NCBI GenBank assembly: GCA_002398875.1
Contig: DHCC01000026.1
Span: forward strand, 79,553 to 139,004
Length of the DNA: 59,452 nt
Source: Bacteroidales bacterium UBA4912
GTDB lineage: Bacteria; Bacteroidota; Bacteroidia; Bacteroidales; Dysgonomonadaceae
Direction: 5' to 3'
Shown: positions 44,754 to 53,419 of the stretch, piece by piece
How positions within the stretch are numbered: the stretch's first letter is position 1
Layout of the letters: each line of letters opens with the position of its first letter
Program-made: the position numbers and the translations under genes
The notes under the pieces: model-generated
The model's input: only the letters and a program-made list of their open reading frames with translations
Database searches by the model: none
Told to the model about the DNA's origin: nothing

Positions 44754-46189
44754 TTCATCTTTTTCATAGAATTAATAATCTCATCAACGCTGATCGTGGC
44801 AAACGTGGTCACAACATCAGCAATTGCGTAAGGTAATATCAGTGTACGGTCAATTACCATAGCGCCGCATGTATAAATAACGTTAGGTACATAACCCGAA
44901 CTCTCATGTTTGGCCGGAGTAATTAGAGGTTTATCCATGCGGCGAATTACTTTACCCGGATCATTCTTATCCAGTAGTAAAGCACCCAATGAATATGTGC
45001 GTACAGGCCCCACACCATGAGTGATTACCAGCCAGCCTTCATCAATTTCGATAGGCGAACCGCAATTACCAATTTGAGTAAGTTCCCAATCATAAGTCGG
45101 CTTAGCCAGCGGCTGATATTCATGCCATGAAAACAGGTTATCCGATTGCATCAGATATAGTGATTCATTGTCCTGACGTCCCAGCATCATATATCTGCCA
45201 TTCACTTTTCTTGGAAACAGAGCCATACCTTTATTTTTAACAGCAGGACCACTCAGGGTAGAAATCCTAAACTTTTTGAAGTCGTCTGTCTCCAGCATCT
45301 CAGGCATGATTTTTCTTCCATCATACGCGGTAAAAGTTGCATAATATGTTGTACTTCCATCGTCGCGCGTAAATCTCACAAAACGAGCATCTTCAAGGCC
45401 ATTGCTTTGCGTTGGCGAAGCAGGATAAATTGCCCGCTCTGTAATGTCATCAGTATCAAATTGCAGAGTAAAATTAGAAAGAGCAAGCTTTCTGATTTTA
45501 TTTGTAGAATTAATCAATTCAGCCTTATTATTATCACTAAATTGATTAATCAGCCTGTTGATTTCATTATCCAAATCACTAAAAGTAAACCGATCAGATA
45601 AATTTTCAAACAGTGAAATGTTGAAATTATCTGTAAGATTCAGCTCAACCGCCTTTTGTTTGATAATTTCTTTATAATAAAAATGATCTCTGCGTTCAGG
45701 CTCATAAATTACAGGAGAATTCTCACCTACAGATATTTCAAAATCCTTGCTGATCTCACCCTCCATAAAAGTAATTGAGGATATATGACCCTCACCAATA
45801 GCTCTAAGGCTAATAATAAATCTTGTAACACCTTCTTTATCCTGTACCGGTTGTGGAACAATTGAAGGATTGAAAAGTGCAGTCGACTCCAAAGCATATT
45901 GCTGAGTAAAATAGGCACCTATAAATTGTTTATCCAGTTCGGTAAGTTCAATATTCGCAGGAATACGATGCTTGATGTTTTCGAAATGTCGTAAAAATAT
46001 CTTCTTAGATGTTTCATCAGGCATATCCAGACGTTCGTGCAGACTATCTACTATTATTTTACGCTTGCTGACAGGTGTTGAAAATATACGATAAAGTAAA
46101 TGTTCAACCTGAGAGTCGCTTCCCGGCACAAAAGGGCGTACTAGTGTGCGACTCGACGAGGGAAGTATTTTTATCGGATGTTTCTTCAT
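44750..46189 (-). CDS. GH130 family glycoside phosphorylase
   Basis: 479 residues, longer than small GH130 enzymes (about 330) because of an N-terminal helical extension (about 1-90) and a long insert (about 190-245). The five-bladed propeller core shows NGLEDARFVRF, GRDxN-like MLGRQDNESL, and NCGSPIEIDEGWLVITHGVG. GH130 enzymes cleave or make beta-mannosidic bonds by phosphorolysis, yielding mannose-1-phosphate. The position between two GT4 genes suggests a pathway that builds and recycles an intracellular or exported mannoside. The linkage and substrate are not known. It starts five bases after the upstream gene's stop. Confidence 0.85.
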   Translation of the reverse strand: MKKHPIKILPSSSRTLVRPFVPGSDSQVEHLLYRIFSTPVSKRKIIVDSLHERLDMPDETSKKIFLRHFENIKHRIPANIELTELDKQFIGAYFTQQYALESTALFNPSIVPQPVQDKEGVTRFIISLRAIGEGHISSITFMEGEISKDFEISVGENSPVIYEPERRDHFYYKEIIKQKAVELNLTDNFNISLFENLSDRFTFSDLDNEINRLINQFSDNNKAELINSTNKIRKLALSNFTLQFDTDDITERAIYPASPTQSNGLEDARFVRFTRDDGSTTYYATFTAYDGRKIMPEMLETDDFKKFRISTLSGPAVKNKGMALFPRKVNGRYMMLGRQDNESLYLMQSDNLFSWHEYQPLAKPTYDWELTQIGNCGSPIEIDEGWLVITHGVGPVRTYSLGALLLDKNDPGKVIRRMDKPLITPAKHESSGYVPNVIYTCGAMVIDRTLILPYAIADVVTTFATISVDEIINSMKKMK

Positions 46190-46194
46190 GTTAA

Positions 46195-48429
46195 TTACAA
46201 GTTTATTTTTTTAGTTTCACGTAAGTACAGAGAGATATTTTGAAGTGACATCAGCCATGAAATGGTTGATTCAGCACCTTCATTCATGTTTATTCCGTTT
46301 GCCATTACCCCGTCATGACTACCCCCTGTTGAAAAATCATAAACAGGTACGTTGATGTCATTATCACCGGTGAACCAGGCCAATGCTTTCAAAGCGTAGC
46401 TTCCATATTTATCATCACCGGTATAGGATTCCGCCTGCAAACAAGCATCGATCATACCGTTTGCTTCAAGAGGTTGCTGATCAAACTGAGCTTTATTTTC
46501 AGGCGTCAGCCAACCATTATTGCCGATAGGAGAAAAGATGTTACCCCTAAACTGCTTTTCTATCAGCCAATCCAGAATCTTCAATCCCCTCAGGGCCATT
46601 TTTTCATCTTTTAGATACCATCCTGAAAAAATCATTGCCTGAGGTACTCTACTATTGCCATAACTTACTTTCTCATCATGCCATAGCCACTCATTGTCAA
46701 TAGTTTTATCAAAAGTTGAAAATAACTGTTCCGCTTTCTTTTTAAGAAACTCTATTACCTCATTTTCGCCATGTACTAAAGAGTGATGAGTAAGCCCGAG
46801 AATCGAATAAGCAAGAGAACGAGGATGATAAATATCCTCCACAGCTTTTAGTCCCATTTTAAACAGACTATCGGAGTGATGATAAAAACCTGTAACTTTT
46901 GTATTAGCCGCCACATACCCCAAAGCCCAAATAGCCCTGCCGTTACTGTCATCAGTACCCGCTTCATCCAGCCATTCTCTTGAATAACTCATGAAATTCC
47001 TGAACTTACCCTTATCAGCATTATATGCATAGTCAAGGTAAGAGAGATAAATGCTGGTAAGTCTGTTCAACTCATCAACATTCTGAACATCATTTTCAAG
47101 CATAACCGTCAGCAAAAGTGCACGAGCATTATCATCTGTACAATAACCATGCGAACGGTTTGGGATACTATATCTTGCATGTTGCAGAATCCCCGTATTA
47201 TCAGTCATTAGCTGCAAATGATTAAGTTTAAGCGGAGGGTAGGTAAATTTCAATTCACTCTCGTCAGCCAGCTCATATTCCGTTTTCACAACCCCCTCCT
47301 CACTGACCATCTTGCTCGACAGGTCATAGTACTGTTTACCAACATTTGGCCAATAACACTCTTTTGCAAGCGCAAGAGCATTCTGAGCTATTGTTTCTCT
47401 TTTACTGTCATTTTCCAGTAACTCATTTATTCTATCAGCAAGCTGAACAGAATCTTTAAAGTCAAACAATACACCCCTGTTGTCAGCAAGCATTTCAGTT
47501 GCATACCAGAAAGGAGTTGAAATAATTGGTTTTGCTGCCCCCATAGTATATATGAGAGTTCCCGATGAAATCTGTTTCTCGCCAAGATATGGTATCACGT
47601 AAATATCACACATTTTAAGATAGCTGAAAAGCTCCTCGTTACTCACAAACCTGTTGACAAAGAGTACATTCTTTTCAAGCCCATGTTTCTTTACAAGTCT
47701 GATCAGCGAGTGTCTATAATCTTCACCCTCATGTTTTAATACATGCGGGTGTGTAGCTCCCAGCACTATATACACAGTATCCGGATGCTTTTTTATAACC
47801 TCAGGCAGGGCATTTATCACAACTTCGATAGATTTATTTTTAGACAATAAACCAAAAGTCAGGATAACCTTTTTATTCTCAACCCCCAGTTTTTTCTTCA
47901 AACCGATAACATCCAGATTTTCTATTTCATGTACACCATGATGAATATGCACAGTTTTAGATTTAGGGATACTATATACATCATTCAGCAAATCCAGTCC
48001 TTTTGCCGAGATGCTGACAATCTTTCGCGAAAGTCTTCCCAGCTCACTCACCACTTTCCTCTGGTTTTCCGACGGATCATCAAGAATAGTATGCATAGTA
48101 GTTATAACAGGCATACGCAACCTCTTAAGCAGCTGGATTATATGTTTACCATCCTTACCGCCAAATATACCGAATTCATGTTGCAGAATTACAGCGTCAA
48201 ATTTATTAGTATGCAAGAACTCTGCCGCGTTGATATACGAGCTGATATCGTTCTGTTCAATCTCAAAAGCAACATCCGAGGGGTAATTGTAATTGTTCAG
48301 TCCATCGTTAATAGCCAACACGGCAGTTTGTACTCCATTAGCCTTCATACCTTCATTCAGGTCGTGTGTAAAAGTGGCAATGCCACACTTTCGGGGAGGG
48401 TAATTCCCAATTAATGCAATTTTATTCAT
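46195..48429 (-). CDS. GT4 glycosyltransferase fused to an alpha/alpha-toroid domain
   Basis: 744 residues. The N-terminal half (about 1-375) is a GT-B glycosyltransferase: GNYPPRKCGIATFTHDL at the start, LGATHPHV in the second Rossmann fold, and SSGTLIYTMGAAKPIIST in the nucleotide-sugar site. The second half (about 400-744) is an all-helical repeat domain with YCTDDNARALL, YSREWLDEAGTDDSNGRAIWALGY and a late MDACL-type repeat, like the toroids of glycosidases. The fusion lies with GH130 in this operon. Which sugar it moves is not known; mannose is the natural guess from its neighbour. A hairpin with T-run lies in the presumed leader. Confidence 0.85.
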   Translation of the reverse strand: MNKIALIGNYPPRKCGIATFTHDLNEGMKANGVQTAVLAINDGLNNYNYPSDVAFEIEQNDISSYINAAEFLHTNKFDAVILQHEFGIFGGKDGKHIIQLLKRLRMPVITTMHTILDDPSENQRKVVSELGRLSRKIVSISAKGLDLLNDVYSIPKSKTVHIHHGVHEIENLDVIGLKKKLGVENKKVILTFGLLSKNKSIEVVINALPEVIKKHPDTVYIVLGATHPHVLKHEGEDYRHSLIRLVKKHGLEKNVLFVNRFVSNEELFSYLKMCDIYVIPYLGEKQISSGTLIYTMGAAKPIISTPFWYATEMLADNRGVLFDFKDSVQLADRINELLENDSKRETIAQNALALAKECYWPNVGKQYYDLSSKMVSEEGVVKTEYELADESELKFTYPPLKLNHLQLMTDNTGILQHARYSIPNRSHGYCTDDNARALLLTVMLENDVQNVDELNRLTSIYLSYLDYAYNADKGKFRNFMSYSREWLDEAGTDDSNGRAIWALGYVAANTKVTGFYHHSDSLFKMGLKAVEDIYHPRSLAYSILGLTHHSLVHGENEVIEFLKKKAEQLFSTFDKTIDNEWLWHDEKVSYGNSRVPQAMIFSGWYLKDEKMALRGLKILDWLIEKQFRGNIFSPIGNNGWLTPENKAQFDQQPLEANGMIDACLQAESYTGDDKYGSYALKALAWFTGDNDINVPVYDFSTGGSHDGVMANGINMNEGAESTISWLMSLQNISLYLRETKKINL

Positions 48430-48475
48430 CGCGTATATTTATTTTATAGTTTATATTATTAAAATCGAATCTTGA

Positions 48476-48507
48476 CATAAAAAAATCCCGAAAATTCTGA
48501 CGGGATT
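48476..48507 (-). terminator. Terminator-like hairpin in the leader of the GT4 operon
   Basis: CGGGATT (48501-48507) and AATCCCG (48484-48490) form a 7-bp stem with a 10-base loop. On the minus strand it is followed by a run of seven T, about 50 bases before the start of the GT4 gene. No minus-strand gene ends upstream, so it probably lies in the operon's own leader. The adjoining palindrome GGATTGCAATCC shares bases with one arm. Confidence 0.5.
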
Positions 48508-48554
48508 GCAATCCTTAATTGAGCTCATAATATAGTGAAAAAATGCCATAAAAG

Positions 48555-48562
48555 CAAATCTA
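48555..48562 (-). promoter_or_regulatory. Candidate -7 box of the GT4 operon
   Basis: On the minus strand this reads TAGATTTG (TAnnTTTG), about 125 bases before the GT4 start. No -33 TTTG is visible. If used, the transcript leader would include the hairpin at 48484-48507. Confidence 0.35.
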
Positions 48563-48644
48563 AATCTACCTGTTCTTTTATTAGGCGATTACATCGTCCT
48601 TATTTCAATTTACTTTAGTTTGTATTTATTGTAAACTTATTGAA

Positions 48645-48776
48645 GGACTGGACAGGATAAACTCAACACTTAATCCAAAGATTACTTATAGATCACTTAT
48701 ACATAGCTTATCTATATATAAGCTATATATAAGCAATCTTTGTGTGAAGTATGCAAGATTCACTTTGAGTTTATCA
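48645..48776. repeat. Nested palindrome with an 11-base period
   Basis: Three stems nest inside each other: an outer 11-bp perfect stem (48656-48666 with 48765-48775), a middle 15-base stem with one mismatch (48676-48690 with 48728-48742), and a 9-bp inner stem (48703-48711 with 48718-48726). CTTAT-type words recur at 11-base steps on one side (48684, 48695, 48706), and TATAAGC on the other (48717, 48728). It lies upstream of the carA promoter, not in its transcript. Confidence 0.7.
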
Positions 48777-48855
48777 TCATTCAGCTAAAGAAAATTTAGA
48801 GTTCCTAAAAAACGATTACATTTATATTACTATCTATATCTTCAAAAATTTTATC

Positions 48856-48863
48856 TATCTTTG
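48856..48863 (+). promoter_or_regulatory. Candidate -7 box of carA
   Basis: TATCTTTG matches TAnnTTTG and lies 47 bases before the carA start. No -33 element is clear. Confidence 0.5.
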
Positions 48864-48910
48864 TATCCTAATATCATACAGTATATAATTAAATTAACAA
48901 TGCACGCACT

Positions 48911-50038
48911 ATGCAGAGATTAAGACTGGTGCGGTTAATCCTTGAAAACGGGATTGTCTTTCAGGGTAAATCGTTCGGGGCCGAAAGGCCGGCATCGGGA
49001 GAGGTGGTTTTCAGTACAGCAATGGTAGGTTATCCCGAAAGCTTGACAGACCCCTCCTACAAAGGACAAATTTTATCACTTACATATCCAATAATCGGAA
49101 ATTACGGAGTTCCAGCCAAAAGCGAAACAGACGGAATTTCCGATTTTTTTGAGTCTGATCGTATCCATGCATCAGGATTGATTGTGCAGGATTATTCAGA
49201 TGACTATTCTCACTGGAGCGGCACTGAAAGCCTCGGAGAGTGGCTGAAAAGAGAGAATATCCCCGGTATCTGCGGAATAGACACTCGTAAGCTCACAAAG
49301 ATTCTCAGAGAAGAGGGTTCGCTGCTTGGTAAAATTGTTTTTGAAGAAGATCATGAGACAGATGAGAATTCTGTTTTCAGTGCGGCAGACTATAATGATG
49401 ATAGTACCGATTTTTATAATCCCGAAAATGATAATCTTGTTGCAGAAGTAAGCTGTAAAGAGATCATTGAATATGGCAAAGGAGATAAAAAAGTGGTTCT
49501 TATTGATTGTGGAACTAAACTTAATATAGTGCGTGAGCTTATTAAACATGGAGTCAGCGTGATTCGCGTGCCATGGGATTATGACTTCAACACGCTTGAT
49601 TTTAATGGAGTGGTAATATCAAACGGTCCGGGCAATCCGAATCATTGTGTTGCAACAATCGGGAATATCCGCAAAGCTTTGAATAACGAAAAACCGATAT
49701 TCGGAATTTGCATGGGCAATCAGTTGCTGGCTAAAGCTGCAGGAGCTATAATATATAAGCTGAGATATGGTCACAGAAGTCACAATCAGCCGGTTAGAAG
49801 GATAGGGAGCAACCAGTGTTTCATAACTTCTCAGAATCATGGATATGCAGTGGATGAATCGTGTTTAAGCAGTGACTGGGAACCTTGGTTTGTGAATATG
49901 AACGACGGTACAAATGAGGGTATAAGGCATAAAACCAAACCTTTTTACTCGGTTCAGTTTCACCCTGAAGCTAAGGGAGGTCCGAATGATACCAGGTTTT
50001 TCTTTGACGAGTTTGTAAAGTTGATAGTTAATCACTGA
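48911..50038 (+). CDS. carA: Carbamoyl-phosphate synthase small subunit
   Basis: 375 residues. CarA hydrolyses glutamine and passes ammonia to CarB for carbamoyl-phosphate, used for pyrimidines and arginine. The N-terminal CPSase domain includes GEVVFSTAMVGYPE, and the C-terminal class-I glutamine amidotransferase has the nucleophile Cys267 in FGICMGNQLLA and the catalytic His in QFHPEAKGG. The residue after CMG is Asn where E. coli has His, a variant seen in this phylum. It heads the carA-carB-carB cluster, 82 bases before the first carB. Confidence 0.95.
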   Translation: MQRLRLVRLILENGIVFQGKSFGAERPASGEVVFSTAMVGYPESLTDPSYKGQILSLTYPIIGNYGVPAKSETDGISDFFESDRIHASGLIVQDYSDDYSHWSGTESLGEWLKRENIPGICGIDTRKLTKILREEGSLLGKIVFEEDHETDENSVFSAADYNDDSTDFYNPENDNLVAEVSCKEIIEYGKGDKKVVLIDCGTKLNIVRELIKHGVSVIRVPWDYDFNTLDFNGVVISNGPGNPNHCVATIGNIRKALNNEKPIFGICMGNQLLAKAAGAIIYKLRYGHRSHNQPVRRIGSNQCFITSQNHGYAVDESCLSSDWEPWFVNMNDGTNEGIRHKTKPFYSVQFHPEAKGGPNDTRFFFDEFVKLIVNH

Positions 50039-50120
50039 CAGAATATTTAAGTGAATTAATTATTAATGATAATATTTGAATTTTGACTAAAGAGATGTAA
50101 TCAATTAAGAGAAATAAAGG

Positions 50121-53100
50121 ATGACAAATCGAATATTAGAGAATATTAAAAAGGTGCTGGTACTTGGGTCAGGAGCCCTTAAGATTGGTGAAGCAGGAGA
50201 GTTTGATTACTCAGGTTCCCAGGCACTTAAAGCACTTAGCGAAGAGGGTGTTGAGACTGTCCTTATCAATCCGAATATTGCAACGGTGCAGACCTCGGAA
50301 GGTGTTGCCGATAAAATATACTTTTTGCCTGTTACACCCTATTTCGTGGAGAAAGTGATAAAAAGAGAGCAGCCTGACGGTGTTCTACTTGCATTTGGGG
50401 GGCAGACAGCACTAAATTGTGGTGTGCAGCTTTACAAGTCGGGTGTTTTCGAAAAATATGGTGTAGAGGTTCTGGGTACTCCCGTACAGGCAATAATGGA
50501 TACGGAAGACCGTGATCTGTTTGTCAAAAAACTTAATCAGATTGAAGTTAAAACGATTCAGAGTTACGCGGTATCTTCTGTAAATGAGGCACTTGAATCG
50601 GCAGAAAAACTTGGTTATCCTGTTATCGTAAGAGCAGCTTATGCACTTGGAGGTCTGGGTTCAGGCTTTTGCAAAGATGCTAAAGAACTCAGAGAGCTGT
50701 CTGTGAAGGCATTAAATTACTCTGATCAACTGCTAATCGAGAAGTCGCTTAAAGGCTGGAAAGAGATTGAATATGAGGTTGTTCGTGATAGATACGACAA
50801 CTGTATAACGGTGTGTAATATGGAGAATTTTGATCCGTTGGGTATACACACCGGCGAAAGTATTGTCGTTGCACCTTCTCAAACACTCACCAACTCAGAA
50901 TATCACAAGCTTCGCGAACTGGCTATCAAGATAGTTCGCCATATAGGAATAGTTGGTGAATGTAATGTTCAATACGCACTTGATCCGGAATCTGAAGATT
51001 ACAGGGTGATTGAGGTGAATGCGCGGCTTAGTCGCTCTTCTGCCCTGGCATCAAAGGCAACAGGTTATCCTTTGGCTTTTGTGGCAGCTAAACTGGGACT
51101 TGGGTACGGACTATTTGACCTTAAAAATTCTGTTACCAAAACCACCAGTGCCTTCTTTGAGCCTGCACTTGATTATATTGTTGTGAAAATTCCCCGCTGG
51201 GATTTGGGGAAATTCAGCGGTGTATCTAAAGAGATAGGTTCAAGCATGAAGTCGGTTGGCGAGATAATGTCAATCGGCAGAACTTTTGAGGAGGCTATTC
51301 AGAAAGGGCTGCGGATGATTGGTTTGGGTATGCACGGCTTTGTGGAAAATAAGGAGCTGATAATTCCTGATATTGATAAAGCATTGAGGGAACCGACAGA
51401 CCAGCGTATATTTGTGATTAGCAAGGCTTTCCGGCAAGGTTATACTGTTGATGAGATTCATGAGCTTACAAAAATTGACCGTTGGTTTTTAAGTAAACTT
51501 CGCAATATTGTTGATACTGCAGAGAAATTGGAAGATATTCGCATTTCTCGGTTTTATTTGCAATTAAGCGGCAACAATGACTATTACACTGATTTTGAAG
51601 AACATATTGAAATTTTAGAGCTTCTGGTGCATGCCAAAAAACAAGGTTTTTCAGATTTTCAGATTGCAAGAGCAGTGTACAAGGATTACACCAATGATTT
51701 TCATACTCGGCAAATAAGATCATATAGGAAAGCACATGGTATACTTCCTTTTGTTAAGCAGATAGATACACTGGCAGCGGAGTTTCCCGCTCAGACAAAT
51801 TACCTGTACCTTACATACAACGCATCAGAGAGTGATGTAAAATATTTTGGTGATCACCGATCAGTGATCGTACTGGGGTCAGGGGCTTACAGAATAGGAT
51901 CGTCGGTTGAATTCGACTGGTGCTCGGTTAACGCCCTGAACACCGTTCGCAAAGAAGGTTACCGCTCTGTAATGATCAATTATAATCCGGAGACAGTATC
52001 AACGGATTATGATATGTGCGACAGGCTCTATTTTGATGAGCTGTCTTACGAAAGGGTTATGGATATTATTGATTTGGAAAACCCACATGGTGTGATTGTT
52101 TCTGTTGGAGGACAGATACCTAATAATCTGGCGGTCAGACTTGATAATGCAGGGGTGAATATCCTGGGTACTTCAGCAAAAAGTATTGATAATGCAGAGG
52201 ATAGGCATAAATTCTCCTCGATGCTTGACAGGCTTGAGATTGATCAGCCGAGATGGAAGGAGCTTACAACGCTGGATGATATTCATAAATTCGTGGATGA
52301 GGTTGGCTTTCCTCTGCTGGTTAGACCTTCTTATGTTTTATCAGGTGCAGCAATGAATGTTTGCTCAAATAAACCTGAGCTGGAACGCTTCTTGACACTG
52401 GCAACTGAGGTATCGAGTATATACCCTGTTGTGGTTTCAGAATTTATTGAAGATTCCAAGGAAATTGAGATGGATGCTGTGGCACAAAACGGAGAGCTGG
52501 TGGCTTATGCAATATCTGAGCATGTGGAGTTTGCAGGAGTTCATTCAGGTGATGCCACAATCTTGTTTCCCGCTCAGAAAATATATGTGCAGACCGTCAG
52601 GAGGATAAAGCAGATAACGCGGCAAATTGCAAAAGCACTTAATATATCAGGACCATTCAACATTCAGTTTCTTGCGAAGGATAATTATATTAAAGTTATC
52701 GAGTGTAATCTAAGAGCATCAAGATCATTTCCTTTTGTATCCAAAGTGTTGAAAATAAACTTAATAGAGCTGGCTACTAAAGTGATGCTTGGTATTAAGG
52801 TTGAGAAGCCGGAGAAATCGGCTTTTGAACTTGATTATGTAGGAATAAAAGCGCCTCAGTTCTCGTTTACACGATTGCAGAAGGCCGACCCGGTTCTTGG
52901 TGTTGATATGGCATCAACCGGTGAAGTGGGGGCTATCGGCAGTCATTTTGATGATGCACTGCTCACATCAATGCTTGCAGTGGGATATCGTATTCCTCAA
53001 AAAAATATAATGATTTCTTCGGGTGGGACAAAGTCTAAGGTAGCTCTGCTTGAAGCTTGCCGTTTACTTAGGGATAAAGGGTACAATCTTTTTGCAACAG

Positions 53101-53405
53101 GAGGAACAAAAAAGTTTTTGGAAGAAAATGGAGTTGAGAGTACCTTTGTAGCTTGGCCGGATTATAAAAATGCGGAACTGAAAGTTAATGAAATGATAGC
53201 CGAAAAGAGATTCGACCTGATCATTAATATTCCGAAGAATCTGACTGAAAGGGAGCTCACAAACGGTTACATGATTCGCCGAGGTGCCATAGACTATAAT
53301 ATACCGCTTATCACAAATGCAAGACTGGCAGGTGCTTTCATTAAAGCTTTCTGCAGAATTACGCAGGATGATATTAAGATTAAACATTGGGAAGAATATA
53401 ATTGA
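50121..53405 (+). CDS. carB: Carbamoyl-phosphate synthase large subunit, copy 1
   Basis: 1094 residues with the full layout: carboxyphosphate ATP-grasp half (about 1-400), oligomerisation domain (about 400-560), carbamoyl-phosphate ATP-grasp half (about 585-950), and the C-terminal MGS-like allosteric domain (about 950-1094). Metal-binding residues lie in VIEVNARLSRSSALASKATG and VIECNLRASRSFPFVSK. Many segments, such as IDTLAAEFPAQTNYLYLTY and SVGGQIPNNLA, are closer to the eukaryotic CAD synthetase than to E. coli CarB. The oligomerisation domain (about 470-540) has an unusual sequence rich in Tyr/Asn and differs strongly from copy 2. Copy 2 begins 14 bases after the stop. Confidence 0.93.
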   Translation: MTNRILENIKKVLVLGSGALKIGEAGEFDYSGSQALKALSEEGVETVLINPNIATVQTSEGVADKIYFLPVTPYFVEKVIKREQPDGVLLAFGGQTALNCGVQLYKSGVFEKYGVEVLGTPVQAIMDTEDRDLFVKKLNQIEVKTIQSYAVSSVNEALESAEKLGYPVIVRAAYALGGLGSGFCKDAKELRELSVKALNYSDQLLIEKSLKGWKEIEYEVVRDRYDNCITVCNMENFDPLGIHTGESIVVAPSQTLTNSEYHKLRELAIKIVRHIGIVGECNVQYALDPESEDYRVIEVNARLSRSSALASKATGYPLAFVAAKLGLGYGLFDLKNSVTKTTSAFFEPALDYIVVKIPRWDLGKFSGVSKEIGSSMKSVGEIMSIGRTFEEAIQKGLRMIGLGMHGFVENKELIIPDIDKALREPTDQRIFVISKAFRQGYTVDEIHELTKIDRWFLSKLRNIVDTAEKLEDIRISRFYLQLSGNNDYYTDFEEHIEILELLVHAKKQGFSDFQIARAVYKDYTNDFHTRQIRSYRKAHGILPFVKQIDTLAAEFPAQTNYLYLTYNASESDVKYFGDHRSVIVLGSGAYRIGSSVEFDWCSVNALNTVRKEGYRSVMINYNPETVSTDYDMCDRLYFDELSYERVMDIIDLENPHGVIVSVGGQIPNNLAVRLDNAGVNILGTSAKSIDNAEDRHKFSSMLDRLEIDQPRWKELTTLDDIHKFVDEVGFPLLVRPSYVLSGAAMNVCSNKPELERFLTLATEVSSIYPVVVSEFIEDSKEIEMDAVAQNGELVAYAISEHVEFAGVHSGDATILFPAQKIYVQTVRRIKQITRQIAKALNISGPFNIQFLAKDNYIKVIECNLRASRSFPFVSKVLKINLIELATKVMLGIKVEKPEKSAFELDYVGIKAPQFSFTRLQKADPVLGVDMASTGEVGAIGSHFDDALLTSMLAVGYRIPQKNIMISSGGTKSKVALLEACRLLRDKGYNLFATGGTKKFLEENGVESTFVAWPDYKNAELKVNEMIAEKRFDLIINIPKNLTERELTNGYMIRRGAIDYNIPLITNARLAGAFIKAFCRITQDDIKIKHWEEYN

Positions 53406-53419
53406 TAAATATAATATAA

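Larger units (their letters stand above)
48430..48910. other. Divergent regulatory region between the GT4 operon and carA
   Basis: 481 bases without a gene. It contains a terminator-like hairpin on the minus strand (48482-48507), a minus-strand -7 box candidate TAGATTTG (48555-48562), an 11-base-periodic nested palindrome (48645-48776), and the carA -7 box (48856-48863). Each is listed separately. Confidence 0.6.
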
